Positions 53,503 through 63,199 of a DNA stretch of 64,000 nt are shown piece after piece. The notes below the pieces were generated by a model, which had not been told where the DNA came from, made no database searches, and worked only from the letters and a program-made list of their open reading frames with translations. How positions within the stretch are numbered: position 1 is the first letter of the stretch; each line of letters starts with the position of its first letter. The stretch covers positions 124,001-188,000 of the forward strand of contig CALSTB010000004.1 of assembly GCA_943789165.1 (NCBI GenBank), given 5' to 3'. Position numbers and translations under genes: made by a program. The DNA is from an uncultured Bacteroidia bacterium. GTDB lineage: Bacteria; Bacteroidota; Bacteroidia; NS11-12g; UBA9320.

Positions 53503-54864
53503 TTAGATTTTGATGTTTGTTACCTTTCCTGAACTTATGATAAATAACTCCTCTTTGGAGTTTTCAATGCTTACGTCTGTTTTGCCTCTTAACACGATGG
53601 AGTAGTTGCCAGGCTGCATGGTGATGTTTTGGCTATTTCCATCTAAGTCGATGTTACACACCCATTCACGTGTGTCTCCTTTTATGATATATATGTCGCC
53701 CCAATACTTGGTTTTTGTGATCAAGTTAACACTTCCAGGTTGAGGGATTCTCAAATTCGTTTTCTTTGATTGAACAATCGGGATATCGTTTTTGAATATC
53801 CTTGGTAAAGTCAATATTTCAATGTCGTATTTGCCAGCGATGTATGGCTCTTTGGTGTTAAAATCTTGAACGTGAATGATTTCTTTGGTGCCAGGTTTGT
53901 AGACTAACGCTTGAAGATTTTTGTATCCAGATACTCCTCCAACATTCAGTTCTAAATTGCCTTGTGGTGCGTTAAAGTTTACTGTCGTGTGTTTTCCAGC
54001 AGCAACCGATACATTCTTTTTTACCATTGGTGGAATGGTGTGCACGATGATGTCGTAATCATGAATTGGGTCGATAAACAAGGTGTCGGGATATCCCCAT
54101 CGATTAATGGTATGCACGTAGTTAGAAACGAAAACACCTGAATGTGCATCGATAAACGACATGTTTACATTTGTTTCTAACGGCTTTCCGTCTGTGTTGT
54201 TCAAATTGACGGTGATGGTTGTATTGCTAAGTGCTTGAGAAACCACAACATCTAAAACGCGTTCAAATTCTTGCTCGGTGGTGGCTTCAAAATATTTTCC
54301 GACACAATCGAATTGCTTTCTAAAATCTTCGTTTAGTCCAACACCAATGATGAAGGGTTTTAACAAAACACCTTGCTTTTGAAGGGCTTGTGAAACGGCA
54401 CATGGATCACCGTTACACTCTTCAATACCATCCGTTATCAATATCACGATGTTTCGAGAACCGCCATTAACTGGAAAGTCATATGCTGCCTGTTCTAGTG
54501 AATAGGCAATGAGTGTGGTACCACTTGGTTTAATTTCGTTTAACCTAGTTTTGATTGCCGAGTGATTGTCGGGAGAGAACCCAACTTCTAATTTGGTATC
54601 CGTACAGTTGTAATCCTTGGTGGTATATTGATGTCCGTATACACGCAAAGCGATTTCAAGTCCTTCAATTTTTTCGAGACTATCTACCATTCTTCCCAAT
54701 AGTTTTTTAGCGACTTCCATTCGTGAATCATCTCGACCCATTTTGTTCGTCATACTAAAAGAAGCATCGAATAAAAACAAGATGCGTGTTTGGGGTTGTG
54801 ATGTTTGACCGATTCCCTTTAAGCTCAGGAGCACAGCAAAACACATTAATAAAATATGTTTCAT
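53503..54864 (-). CDS. Exported von Willebrand factor A domain protein
   Basis: A 453-residue protein with a signal peptide (MKHILLMCFAVLLSLKGIGQ). The vWA domain (~25-210) has the MIDAS motif DASFSM, the Thr in PSGTTLIAYSL and the Asp in LITDGIEECNGD, so it likely binds a divalent cation. The C-terminal half (~210-453) consists of beta-sandwich-like segments not otherwise recognised. I chose ATG 54864; a frame to 54894 lacks signal character. It lies between the two transketolase genes. Confidence 0.85.
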   Translation of the reverse strand: MKHILLMCFAVLLSLKGIGQTSQPQTRILFLFDASFSMTNKMGRDDSRMEVAKKLLGRMVDSLEKIEGLEIALRVYGHQYTTKDYNCTDTKLEVGFSPDNHSAIKTRLNEIKPSGTTLIAYSLEQAAYDFPVNGGSRNIVILITDGIEECNGDPCAVSQALQKQGVLLKPFIIGVGLNEDFRKQFDCVGKYFEATTEQEFERVLDVVVSQALSNTTITVNLNNTDGKPLETNVNMSFIDAHSGVFVSNYVHTINRWGYPDTLFIDPIHDYDIIVHTIPPMVKKNVSVAAGKHTTVNFNAPQGNLELNVGGVSGYKNLQALVYKPGTKEIIHVQDFNTKEPYIAGKYDIEILTLPRIFKNDIPIVQSKKTNLRIPQPGSVNLITKTKYWGDIYIIKGDTREWVCNIDLDGNSQNITMQPGNYSIVLRGKTDVSIENSKEELFIISSGKVTNIKI

Positions 54865-54911
54865 ATATAGCTTATAACCAAAGAGAACCAACAAATAGTG
54901 TGCTACACCTA

Positions 54912-55757
54912 TTAATAATCGCCGATACTTGAACTATTCTGGCTCAATGCCGACTCCAATTGTTCGTCGTTCGGAGGTATTCCGTGCCACTTGTGTGAAC
55001 CCATCATGAAGTCAACACCGTTGCCCATTTCAGTTTTCATAATGATGACAACAGGTTTGCCGCTTCCACTTCTATTTTTTGCTTCTAATAATCCGTTGTT
55101 TACTGATTCTACGTCGTTTCCATCCATTTCCATTACGTCCCATCCGAAGGCTTCAAACTTCGAATTAAGCTCGTGAAATCCCATGATGTCTGTGGTTGAA
55201 CCATCTATTTGTGCCAGGTTAAAATCGACAGTAGCGATGAGGTTGTCCACCTTGTTGTGTCCGGCATACATGATAGCCTCCCAATTTTGACCTTCTTGCA
55301 ATTCGCCGTCACCCATTAAAACGTATATGTTTTGTGAATCTTTGTTTAGTTTTTTAGACTGCGCAAGTCCTACCGCAACAGATAATCCTTGGCCTAATGA
55401 ACCTGATGCGATTCGAATTCCAGGCAATCCCTCTTCTGTCGCTGGATGACCTTGTAAACGAGAATCTAGCTTTCTAAAAGTCGCTAATTCGCTTTTGTCA
55501 AAGTAGCCTGCGTGGGCCAAAGTTGAATAAAACACTGGAGAAATATGGCCGTTGCTGAGAATGAAGACGTCTTCATTTTTCCCTTCCATATTGAATGGGA
55601 CAGCCGAATATTTCATAATGTTGTGGTATAAAACAGTAAAGTACTCTGTGCAACCCAACGATCCTCCAGGATGCCCTGATTGTAAGGCATGTACCATGCG
55701 CACTATATCTCGTCGAACTTGTCTTACGATGTCATTTAATTCAGCTACAGTCTTCAA
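54912..55757 (-). CDS. Transketolase, N-terminal subunit
   Basis: A 281-residue TPP-binding half: HALQSGHPGGSLGCTEYF, SNGHISPVFYSTLAHAGYF, RIASGSLGQGLSVAVGLA and the TPP motif LMGDGELQEGQNWEAIMYAGH (GDG...N). It moves two-carbon units between sugar phosphates. The start is TTG; no ATG is in frame nearby. It is the first gene of the tkt-vWA-tkt-dapD group. Confidence 0.95.
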   Translation of the reverse strand: MKTVAELNDIVRQVRRDIVRMVHALQSGHPGGSLGCTEYFTVLYHNIMKYSAVPFNMEGKNEDVFILSNGHISPVFYSTLAHAGYFDKSELATFRKLDSRLQGHPATEEGLPGIRIASGSLGQGLSVAVGLAQSKKLNKDSQNIYVLMGDGELQEGQNWEAIMYAGHNKVDNLIATVDFNLAQIDGSTTDIMGFHELNSKFEAFGWDVMEMDGNDVESVNNGLLEAKNRSGSGKPVVIIMKTEMGNGVDFMMGSHKWHGIPPNDEQLESALSQNSSSIGDY

Positions 55758-55836
55758 TGTGGGATTTATTAAGTGACAAAGGTGCGTATTAAACTGATTA
55801 ATGTAAATATTTGTGGATAGTTAATGGATAAGAAAT

Positions 55837-57384
55837 TTGAGCAGTAAAACCGTTGAGTTTAAGTTACCTCTAAAGGAATCGACCGATAAAAAGTTAATCG
55901 AAAAAGCGATTTGCAAAAATGGGCGCATTCCGTCACTTGATGGTTGGTATTATAGGATTGATAAAAAATCTCTTGATGCGCGTAAGGAGCCTATTGTGTA
56001 TCGTTTTCGCGTAACCGTTCAGCAAGAACCATTTGATCAAAGCCCGCCGTTTGCCATTCAACCTGTGTCCAAAAACAAGTCAGCTATTGTGGTAGGATTT
56101 GGACCTGCCGGCATGTTTGCGGCATTACAGCTGCTCGCTCAAGGAGTCAAACCGATTGTCATAGAACGTGGAAAACCAGTGAAAGAACGCCGACGGGATT
56201 TGGTTGATATTTTCCGAAAGCGATTTGTACACGAAGAAAGTAATTACTGTTTTGGTGAAGGGGGCGCAGGGACGTTTTCCGATGGCAAGCTGTATACACG
56301 GAGTAAAAAACGAGGCGAGATTAAACAGGTGTTGCAGACATTTGTCGACCACGGTGCGACATCAAACATATTGTATGAAGCGCATCCTCACATTGGCACA
56401 AACAAGCTCCCAGAAATTGTAGAGAACATCCGGAAAACGATTGAAGAACATGGGGGAGAGGTCCGATTTGAGACAAAGTTGACTGGATTTATTGTCGAAG
56501 ACAATGCTATTAAAGGAGTAGAAACCAACAACGGAAAGATTCTATCCGATTCTGTGATTTTAGCTACGGGTCATTCCGCCCGCGATATATTTACACAACT
56601 TCACAAACAAAAAATCGACATCGAAGCCAAGCCATTTGCTTTGGGCGTGCGTATCGAACATCAACAAAAATTAATTGACCAAATTCAATATAAGTGTAAA
56701 ACCAGAGGTGAGTTTTTACCTCCTGCGAGTTATTCTTTGGTGCACCAAGTGAATGGACGAGGTGTGTTTAGTTTTTGCATGTGTCCAGGTGGCATCATTG
56801 CTCCAGCCATGACGGCCAGTGATGAAGTGGTGGTGAATGGTTGGTCGCCAAGTAAACGGAACGGTCAGTTTGCCAATAGTGGTTTTGTGGTGGAAATTCG
56901 ACCTGAAGATTGGAAGCAATTTGGTGCTCAAAATCCGTTAGCTGCCATGGAGTTTCAAGCGGAAGTGGAGAAAAAAGCCTTTGTGGCTGGTGGTTCAGAC
57001 TTAAAAGCACCTGCACAACGGGTTGGGGATTATGTAAAGAAGCGAATATCTACGTCACTCGCTGAAACCTCATACATCCCAGGAGTTGAATCCGTCGACT
57101 TGAGACAGGTATTACCTGAAGTAGTTCACTCACGCATTGGAGGAGCAATTCAGCATTTTGGTAAAAAGCTCAACGGATATAATTCAAACGAGGCCATGTT
57201 GGTAGGTGTTGAATCAAGGACCTCATCACCTGTGAGAATTCCGAGAGATAGAGCAACATTGGAACATCCCGGAGTAAAGGGGCTTTATCCGTGTGGAGAA
57301 GGCGCTGGATATGCTGGAGGTATTATGTCTGCAGCGTTGGATGGAATTGCTTGTGCGAAAGCAATAACAGGGCAGGAAAGCTAA
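55837..57384 (+). CDS. FAD-dependent dehydrogenase (COG2509 type)
   Basis: A 515-residue flavoprotein. An N-terminal ~75-residue domain precedes the FAD site VVGFGPAGMFAALQLL (~88-103) and VIERGKPVKERRRD. Later motifs include FGEGGAGTFSDGKLYTR, ILATGHSARD, and PCGEGAGYAGGIMSAALDG at the end. The family is found in many bacteria without a fixed role. The start is TTG 55837; the nearest ATG leads to a stop after seven codons in the other frame. It is divergent from tkt. Confidence 0.9.
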   Translation: MSSKTVEFKLPLKESTDKKLIEKAICKNGRIPSLDGWYYRIDKKSLDARKEPIVYRFRVTVQQEPFDQSPPFAIQPVSKNKSAIVVGFGPAGMFAALQLLAQGVKPIVIERGKPVKERRRDLVDIFRKRFVHEESNYCFGEGGAGTFSDGKLYTRSKKRGEIKQVLQTFVDHGATSNILYEAHPHIGTNKLPEIVENIRKTIEEHGGEVRFETKLTGFIVEDNAIKGVETNNGKILSDSVILATGHSARDIFTQLHKQKIDIEAKPFALGVRIEHQQKLIDQIQYKCKTRGEFLPPASYSLVHQVNGRGVFSFCMCPGGIIAPAMTASDEVVVNGWSPSKRNGQFANSGFVVEIRPEDWKQFGAQNPLAAMEFQAEVEKKAFVAGGSDLKAPAQRVGDYVKKRISTSLAETSYIPGVESVDLRQVLPEVVHSRIGGAIQHFGKKLNGYNSNEAMLVGVESRTSSPVRIPRDRATLEHPGVKGLYPCGEGAGYAGGIMSAALDGIACAKAITGQES

Positions 57385-57440
57385 AAAAGGAGTTGATAAC
57401 GGTTTAGATACGTTGATAGCCTATCCTTCGGTAACTTTTT

Positions 57441-57575
57441 TAACCACAGAGAACACAGAGATCACAGAGTTTTTTCCAAAACTCAATCGAACTACATCTT
57501 TATTAATTGAAAGGAATTTTGTGGTAAAAATCTCTGTGTCCTTTGTGTCTTCTTTGAGAGCTCTGCGTTAAGAAA
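57441..57575. repeat. ccacagagaacacagag repeats in inverted pair
   Basis: The word ccacagag/aacacagag/atcacagag at 57443-57469 is followed about 60 bp later by its inverted form (ctctgtgtcctttgtgtctt). The 346-bp gap 57385-57730 has no gene. The same word occurs singly at 29515 and 30951. No clear promoter for the next gene was seen. Confidence 0.7.
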
Positions 57576-57730
57576 ACGGGGTTGTTACGATTTCGTGCAT
57601 GAGTTACATGGATAGGTTGAATGAAATTACCATTCAATCCTGAGTCAGGCACAGCATACTTCTATTTGCGACCTAACAATAAAATGACAATCACGTCGTT
57701 TTATTTTTTTGACTTTACTGAATTTGACTA

Positions 57731-58483
57731 ATGACTTTACTTAGACCACTAATGCTAACAGTTCTCGCTGTTATGCTTTTTTCTATTCCATCCGCTTGTC
57801 CTCCTTATTACGTTATGTTAAACGCGTATGTGCAACATCCTGGCGTGAATTTCACCAATGATGAACTGAAGAGACTTAATTTAAGTGACCTTAAGGATAC
57901 CAGCAATCAGGCCATTGTCGATAAAAGAATCGATAGATTTTATGCAGAATATAGTCGGGTAGGAGATGTGAAGCGGACTTCTGTTGGCGGTTCATACGGT
58001 TACAACATGGTTAAGGAATATACCGTACAGGAAGCCTATAAACTCATGACAGACACGTTGTTATCTCAATTAAATATGGGCGACACACTTTTTATGAGAT
58101 ATTATGTAAACAACAGCCACCGAATAGTTAAAACAGAAGATGATGAGTTCTTTTTCCATGCATTCGAAAAGTTTATTTTACGAAAAAACTATGTCATTAG
58201 TAGCCAGGCAGTTGTTGATCTAAAGCGTAGTCCAGATGACGCAGGTATGATCGCGTATCCATCTCCAGCAAGCAATGAGGTGTCCGTCAAATTCGCTGTC
58301 AAAGAACCTATTTCAGGACATATCACAATTCTCAATACTTTAGGGCAAATAATCGCAGAAGTGGACCATGAAAACCTAATGCAGCCTTACACTTTCAACA
58401 TCGACAAAGAACCAGCGGGCAATTATTACATGCGCGCTGAGGTTGATGGGGAGTTTTTTACGAGGAAATTTGTAAAAGAATGA
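57731..58483 (+). CDS. Secreted protein with type IX secretion (T9SS) sorting domain
   Basis: A 250-residue protein with a signal peptide (~1-23). The middle (~25-160) is not recognised. Residues ~175-250 are a type A T9SS C-terminal domain: AYPSPASNEVSVKF, TILNTLGQIIAE, PAGNYYMRAEVDGEFFTRKF and a basic end. It should cross the outer membrane through the Por/Gld machinery and be attached or released at the surface. No T9SS structural genes are in the window. Repeats surround it on both sides. Confidence 0.85.
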   Translation: MTLLRPLMLTVLAVMLFSIPSACPPYYVMLNAYVQHPGVNFTNDELKRLNLSDLKDTSNQAIVDKRIDRFYAEYSRVGDVKRTSVGGSYGYNMVKEYTVQEAYKLMTDTLLSQLNMGDTLFMRYYVNNSHRIVKTEDDEFFFHAFEKFILRKNYVISSQAVVDLKRSPDDAGMIAYPSPASNEVSVKFAVKEPISGHITILNTLGQIIAEVDHENLMQPYTFNIDKEPAGNYYMRAEVDGEFFTRKFVKE

Positions 58484-58529
58484 GAGCGATTGATAATGAT
58501 TGTATTTATTTAGTGAATTTTAGGAATTA

Positions 58530-58705
58530 TTTTACTACACGTCATTCAGAAGTTCGACTTTAGGAGAACTGAAGAATCTTTTTTAAGTTGTTAACATTGG
58601 CCTGAAATGTATGTTCTAATAAATGCGAGAAACTGAATTCACTTTTGCATTTTACATTTTACATTTCGGCCGCAGGCCGACAAGTATAACTTAGACTTCA
58701 ACTTA
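58530..58705. repeat. Intergenic repeat words after the T9SS cargo gene
   Basis: It holds the long word with cgtcattcagaagttcgact and ggagaactgaagaatc (58540-58580), then cattttacatttcggcc with the CGGCC/GGCCG hairpin (58665-58677), then acttcaactta. The order hairpin, then cttcaactt matches 18084-18146. Confidence 0.75.
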
Positions 58706-58713
58706 CAAGCCCA

Positions 58714-60042
58714 TCACAGCATTTCATTCGCCAAGTTCGCCAATTCACTTCGCTCACCTTTCTCAAGGTTTACGTGGCAAAACAATCGGTGGTTTTTAAC
58801 TTTATCAATCAAATAGGACAGTCCGTTACTCTCCGCATCTAAGTACGGCGTGTCAATTTGGTTAATATCCCCAGTAAAGACAATCTTCGTATTTTCACCT
58901 GCCCGGGTAATGATGGTTTTGATTTCATGTGGCGTCAAGTTCTGCGCTTCATCCACTATAAAAAACACATTGCTTAAAGTCCGACCTCTGATATAAGCCA
59001 AAGGCGCAATCGCGATTTTTTCTGTTTGGACCATTTCATTGATCCGCTTAAACTCGCGGTCGGTTTCTTTGTACTGACTCTTTATAAATTTCAAATTGTC
59101 CCAAATAGGTTGCATGTACGGATCAACCTTGGCAGTCGCATCTCCTGGGAGAAATCCAATGTCTTTATTGCTTAAAGGCACAATGGGCCTAGTAATATAG
59201 ATTTGATGAAACATACTGCGTTGTTCCAGCGCAGCGGCCAATGCCATCAAAGTCTTTCCGGTTCCTGCAACACCTCTTAAAGTCACCAGTTTTATGTCTG
59301 GGTCCATTAAAGCATGTATCGCAAAAGCTTGTTCAGCATTACGCGGTTTAATACGATGAACAGTCTGTTTGTCGACGCGCTCCACCACTGATTCGGAATA
59401 ATTGTAAAATCCTAAAGCCGATTTTTTGCCATTGTTCAGTATCAAAAAGTGGTTAAATGGATATTTCGTTTTGCTGATGGTTTTAACCGGCAAGGTTTTA
59501 TTCTTAAATAAGTCGTCAATCACATTGGCATCAATGTTTTCAACAATCGACTTGCCCGTATATAGCTTATCTACGTTTTCAATTTTACCCGTGCGGTAGT
59601 CTTCCGACATAAGTGTAAACGCCCTTGCTTTTACACGTAAACACACATCTTTAGAAACCAAAATAACAGGGCGGTTCGGATATTCTTGTTGGAGTGACAA
59701 GGCGGCGTTGATGATTTTGTTGTCGTTTTTATAATCATCAAACGTGTCTGCAGCGTTGTTAATCAAACCGTCCATTTGCTTAACGATTTTTAGCTTACCT
59801 AAGCCTTTGCCAAGTTTGACCCAATTGTCGAGTAGAGAATCATTCGAAACAGAGTTTAAAAATCGAATAAAACTGCGCGCCTCATAATTTTTAGAATCAC
59901 CGCCTTTTTTGAACGTATCCAACTCTTCCAGTACCTGTATAGGGATGGCAACATCATTTTCTTCGAAGGTGCTAACTGAGTTGTGGTCATATAGGATAAC
60001 CGATGTATCCAATACGAAAATTTTCTTTTTACTTACAGCCAT
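58714..60042 (-). CDS. PhoH family protein with N-terminal PIN domain (PhoH2-type)
   Basis: A 442-residue protein. The PIN-type RNase domain (~1-130) has FVLDTSVIL with the first acidic site and SKDVCLRVKA. The PhoH domain (~220-442) has the P-loop LRGVAGTGKTLMALA, the YITRPIVPLSNKDIGFLPG sensor and Walker B VFFIVDEAQNLTPHEIKTI. PhoH2-type proteins unwind and cut RNA. It starts the minus run upstream of repeats at the 3' side. Confidence 0.93.
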   Translation of the reverse strand: MAVSKKKIFVLDTSVILYDHNSVSTFEENDVAIPIQVLEELDTFKKGGDSKNYEARSFIRFLNSVSNDSLLDNWVKLGKGLGKLKIVKQMDGLINNAADTFDDYKNDNKIINAALSLQQEYPNRPVILVSKDVCLRVKARAFTLMSEDYRTGKIENVDKLYTGKSIVENIDANVIDDLFKNKTLPVKTISKTKYPFNHFLILNNGKKSALGFYNYSESVVERVDKQTVHRIKPRNAEQAFAIHALMDPDIKLVTLRGVAGTGKTLMALAAALEQRSMFHQIYITRPIVPLSNKDIGFLPGDATAKVDPYMQPIWDNLKFIKSQYKETDREFKRINEMVQTEKIAIAPLAYIRGRTLSNVFFIVDEAQNLTPHEIKTIITRAGENTKIVFTGDINQIDTPYLDAESNGLSYLIDKVKNHRLFCHVNLEKGERSELANLANEML

Positions 60043-60135
60043 AGATTGAATTACTGCAAGGTAAAAGTGAATTTACTACGAAAATCAAATGTTATTTAGT
60101 TGTACATAACTATTGAGTACGCAACCCAATGGAAA

Positions 60136-60720
60136 CTAAATCGACTTGGCTTGAGACAAACTCAATACATATTGTTCGATTACTTCCGGAAAGTGTTTGT
60201 ACTCCAAAACATGAATTTTTTCTGCCAACGATTCTGGGGTCTCGTCGTGCTCAACATCCACCTGTGCTTGGAAAAGATGGTCTCCTGTGTCGTATGATTC
60301 ATCTACAACGTGGATGGTTATACCTGATTTGGACTCTTTGTTTTCAATGACGGCTTCATGTACATTCATACCGTACATGCCTTTGCCACCGAATTTAGGA
60401 AGTAACGCTGGATGTACATTGATGATTTTTTTAGGATAACCCGTAACTAAATTTTCTGGAATTAACCATAAAAAACCGGCCAGTATGACTACGTCAATTT
60501 TGTCGCGTTTCAACTGCTTTAATACAGCACCAGTGTTCAGTTGACGTCTGGTAAACACATGTGTTGGAATATCATCTGAAAAAGCCCTTGTGATAACACC
60601 AGCAACTGGGTTATTGCAATACACTTTAGCAACTTCGATAGAAGTGTTTTTGTTAAAATAGTGATTCAGGTTTATGGCATTGGTGCCATTACCACTGGCA
60701 AAAATTCCTAGTCTTATCAT
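60136..60720 (-). CDS. purN: Phosphoribosylglycinamide formyltransferase (GART)
   Basis: A 194-residue enzyme of purine synthesis that transfers a formyl group from 10-formyl-THF to GAR. It has FASGNGTNAIN (phosphate site), VVILAGFLWLIPENLV, the catalytic INVHPALLPKFGGKGMYG with the Asn-His pair and TIHVVDESYDTGDHLFQ. It overlaps the DUF4837 gene by 4 bp. Confidence 0.95.
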   Translation of the reverse strand: MIRLGIFASGNGTNAINLNHYFNKNTSIEVAKVYCNNPVAGVITRAFSDDIPTHVFTRRQLNTGAVLKQLKRDKIDVVILAGFLWLIPENLVTGYPKKIINVHPALLPKFGGKGMYGMNVHEAVIENKESKSGITIHVVDESYDTGDHLFQAQVDVEHDETPESLAEKIHVLEYKHFPEVIEQYVLSLSQAKSI

Positions 60721-61796
60721 TTCCGAGCTTCAAAGGTAGTAGCTGCCAATTCAATTACCCGCATGAGTGGTTGCTTCTTTTTGCTCGGCGCAAACACGTT
60801 GCCTTCAATAGTAACTACCTTGTTAATGGTTGGACAATAAATCGTGTAACTGACAAATGGACCACCAAAAAACTCATTGGCCATTGCCCACCATCCTCGC
60901 ATTTCAATTGCTTTGTAGCCATTCAGCGTAATCTCTTTCATCACAAGATCAACATTCGCTGTATCTGTGGTTACATAGGTAGGAATACTATCTGGCCGAT
61001 CTGGTCCGTGTAAGTGTTTTTGAAGCATGCTGTTTCGCTTCTTAATGATGTACTCGGCAGTAAGTTGCTCATCTCCGACATAATCTTCGTCGTATAGATA
61101 CATACCTGTTCGCTTTTCGCCGATAATCCGATTGACACCATTGAATTCGTCACTTCTAACTGAGAGTTTAAAGTTCGCTGGAGTTCGAAACGCATAACCG
61201 TATTTTTTCATCATATCTCCATAAAACACGTCGTCCGCCTTATCGTCACGAATAACCAATTCGATGGTCGTTTTGCGTTCGGTTTCTAGAGCAAGTTCAA
61301 GAATCTTGTCTTTGTTTTTTAACAAGTTTGTCCGCACTTCTTCCTGATTTGCTCCCATGATGATGGCCACTTCTTGTGGTTTGGCAAACAGGTCTTTTAA
61401 AACGAAAAATGACTGTCCCTTCGCAAGTTTTTCGTCTAACATGTCGGTAAACTGCGAACCAACCAGGGCGATTAACTTGTCTTTTTTATCTTGTTGATAC
61501 AAGATACTTAAGTTGTAATTGTACTTAAAGTAGTTCGTGAATCCCCCTTCATTGCAATGATTGAGCTTGAAATATTGTTCTTCTCCTGCCATGCCTGGCA
61601 TTTGCTTTTGATATACTTCAGTTATGGCTTCACGACAGTGAACATAGGTTTCGTCGTTTACCAACATAACCACTTTGCCTATTTCACCTTTGGCACTTGG
61701 CTTGGCCACAATGCTAGATGACTGTGAAGATTTTTCACAAGACGAAGAAGAGAACAGGATAATTGAAGTGACTAGTAATGCAACGGTATTTTTCAT
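60717..61796 (-). CDS. DUF4837 family lipoprotein
   Basis: A 359-residue lipoprotein (SSSC, Cys20). DUF4837 is a Bacteroidota family of unknown function; the sequence matches it in length and in parts such as FFVLKDLFAKPQEVAIIMG and EMRGWWAMANEFFGGPFVSY. It lies between a lytic transglycosylase (stop and start adjacent) and purN (ATGA overlap). Confidence 0.85.
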   Translation of the reverse strand: MKNTVALLVTSIILFSSSSCEKSSQSSSIVAKPSAKGEIGKVVMLVNDETYVHCREAITEVYQKQMPGMAGEEQYFKLNHCNEGGFTNYFKYNYNLSILYQQDKKDKLIALVGSQFTDMLDEKLAKGQSFFVLKDLFAKPQEVAIIMGANQEEVRTNLLKNKDKILELALETERKTTIELVIRDDKADDVFYGDMMKKYGYAFRTPANFKLSVRSDEFNGVNRIIGEKRTGMYLYDEDYVGDEQLTAEYIIKKRNSMLQKHLHGPDRPDSIPTYVTTDTANVDLVMKEITLNGYKAIEMRGWWAMANEFFGGPFVSYTIYCPTINKVVTIEGNVFAPSKKKQPLMRVIELAATTFEARK

Positions 61797-63017
61797 TTAC
61801 AAATAGAGTTTCAGCCGATTTCCGGGGTGTATCGTATTTGAACGCAAGTTATTCCAATCTTTTATTTCCGCAACACTGCAACCTTTGCGATTTGCAATGG
61901 CGCCGAGAGAATCCCCACGTTTAACAACATAAACCACCTCTTGAACAGCTGGTGTGTATGATTCGCTTAAGACCAATATTTCACCTTCTTTGTCAATGAA
62001 CATATGTGCTTTGTCACTTGGCAAATAGATTTCCATCGTAGATACGTTAGCGGGAATATTATCGCTTTTAAGTGGCGGGTTTAACTTTCGAATGTCTTCA
62101 ATCGTCATATCCAATGTTTCAGCAACAGCTTGCAAATTGTGGTTAGGACTACAAATCACCTTGGTTACATTAGCCTCTGGCTTTTCTGCATACGCTGGAA
62201 AAATACCGTAGTGCTCATAGAAGTTCATTAAGTACGCCACCGCAATGTAAGAAGGGATGTAGTTTTGGGTTTGTTTTGGTAGATATGGATAAATCTCCCA
62301 AAAACCTGTCTTACCTCCTGCATGTCGGATTGCTTTACGGATATTGCCTGGGCCACAGTTGTAGCTCGCGATAACTACCAACCAATCATCAAATACCAAA
62401 GACATGTCTTTGAAATAATGCGCAGCTGCTTCTGTACTTTTTTCGATGTCACGTCTTTCGTCTTGGTAACGATCAATCTTTAAATCATATATCTTGCCTG
62501 TGTATGGCATAAACTGCCATAGGCCAACAGCGCCTGAACGAGAGGTCGCATACGGATTTAACGCACTTTCAATGACACTCACATATTTTAATTCTAACGG
62601 TAAATCGTTTTTGTCGAAAACGCTTTCATATACAGGGAAGTAATGTTCACTTAAAGTAATCATTTGCTTCAATTTCGACTGCCAACTGGTGCCAAAGTAA
62701 TTGATAAATCGTTTTACCTCAGAGTTGTAATCCATTGAAATCTGAAATTCTAAGGAGTTAACGTGTGAGAAGAATATGGAACTGTCAACAGGGATTTCGT
62801 TATCAAGAAATTCAGTGATTTCGTCTGTTAACAAAACAGGAGCAGCTTCTGGAGTTTCAAGAGTGGCTAAAGCGCCTGTGGATTCATTTTCTGCCACAAC
62901 TTCCGTTGTAACATCTTCTGTAGAGTCTGATTTTTCGATTTCATGATCACCCAATGCAATTTGAGATCCGATTAAAAACGTTAAAATAAACTTGACTGTG
63001 TGCTTCTGTAAAATCAT
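61797..63017 (-). CDS. Membrane-bound lytic murein transglycosylase (MltD-like) with LysM
   Basis: A 406-residue exported protein with a signal peptide (~1-23). The SLT domain (~110-250) has YVSVIESALNPYATS with the catalytic Glu and GAVGLWQFMPYTGK and YNCGPGNIRKAI. Two LysM-type segments follow (~285-330 and ~358-406, VVKRGDSLGAIANRKGC). It cuts the glycan strand of peptidoglycan forming anhydro-MurNAc. DUF4837 begins directly after the stop. Confidence 0.93.
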   Translation of the reverse strand: MILQKHTVKFILTFLIGSQIALGDHEIEKSDSTEDVTTEVVAENESTGALATLETPEAAPVLLTDEITEFLDNEIPVDSSIFFSHVNSLEFQISMDYNSEVKRFINYFGTSWQSKLKQMITLSEHYFPVYESVFDKNDLPLELKYVSVIESALNPYATSRSGAVGLWQFMPYTGKIYDLKIDRYQDERRDIEKSTEAAAHYFKDMSLVFDDWLVVIASYNCGPGNIRKAIRHAGGKTGFWEIYPYLPKQTQNYIPSYIAVAYLMNFYEHYGIFPAYAEKPEANVTKVICSPNHNLQAVAETLDMTIEDIRKLNPPLKSDNIPANVSTMEIYLPSDKAHMFIDKEGEILVLSESYTPAVQEVVYVVKRGDSLGAIANRKGCSVAEIKDWNNLRSNTIHPGNRLKLYL

Positions 63018-63144
63018 AATGAACTATAAATCAAACGTACAAGTACCGGTTTAATTGCAGAGTTTGAAAATATAATTATCTAGTTACGCTCAAATTAATA
63101 GACAAAAATAGACAGTCCAAAAGTATGAATTCTTTCATTTAAAG

Positions 63145-63152
63145 TATCTTTG
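63145..63152 (+). promoter_or_regulatory. -7 element of the alanine dehydrogenase gene
   Basis: TATCTTTG matches TAnnTTTG and ends 47 bp before the ATG. Confidence 0.5.
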
Positions 63153-63199
63153 AGAAACAAAATTGATTCTATCGTGAATCGATGGCTAATTAAAATTGA

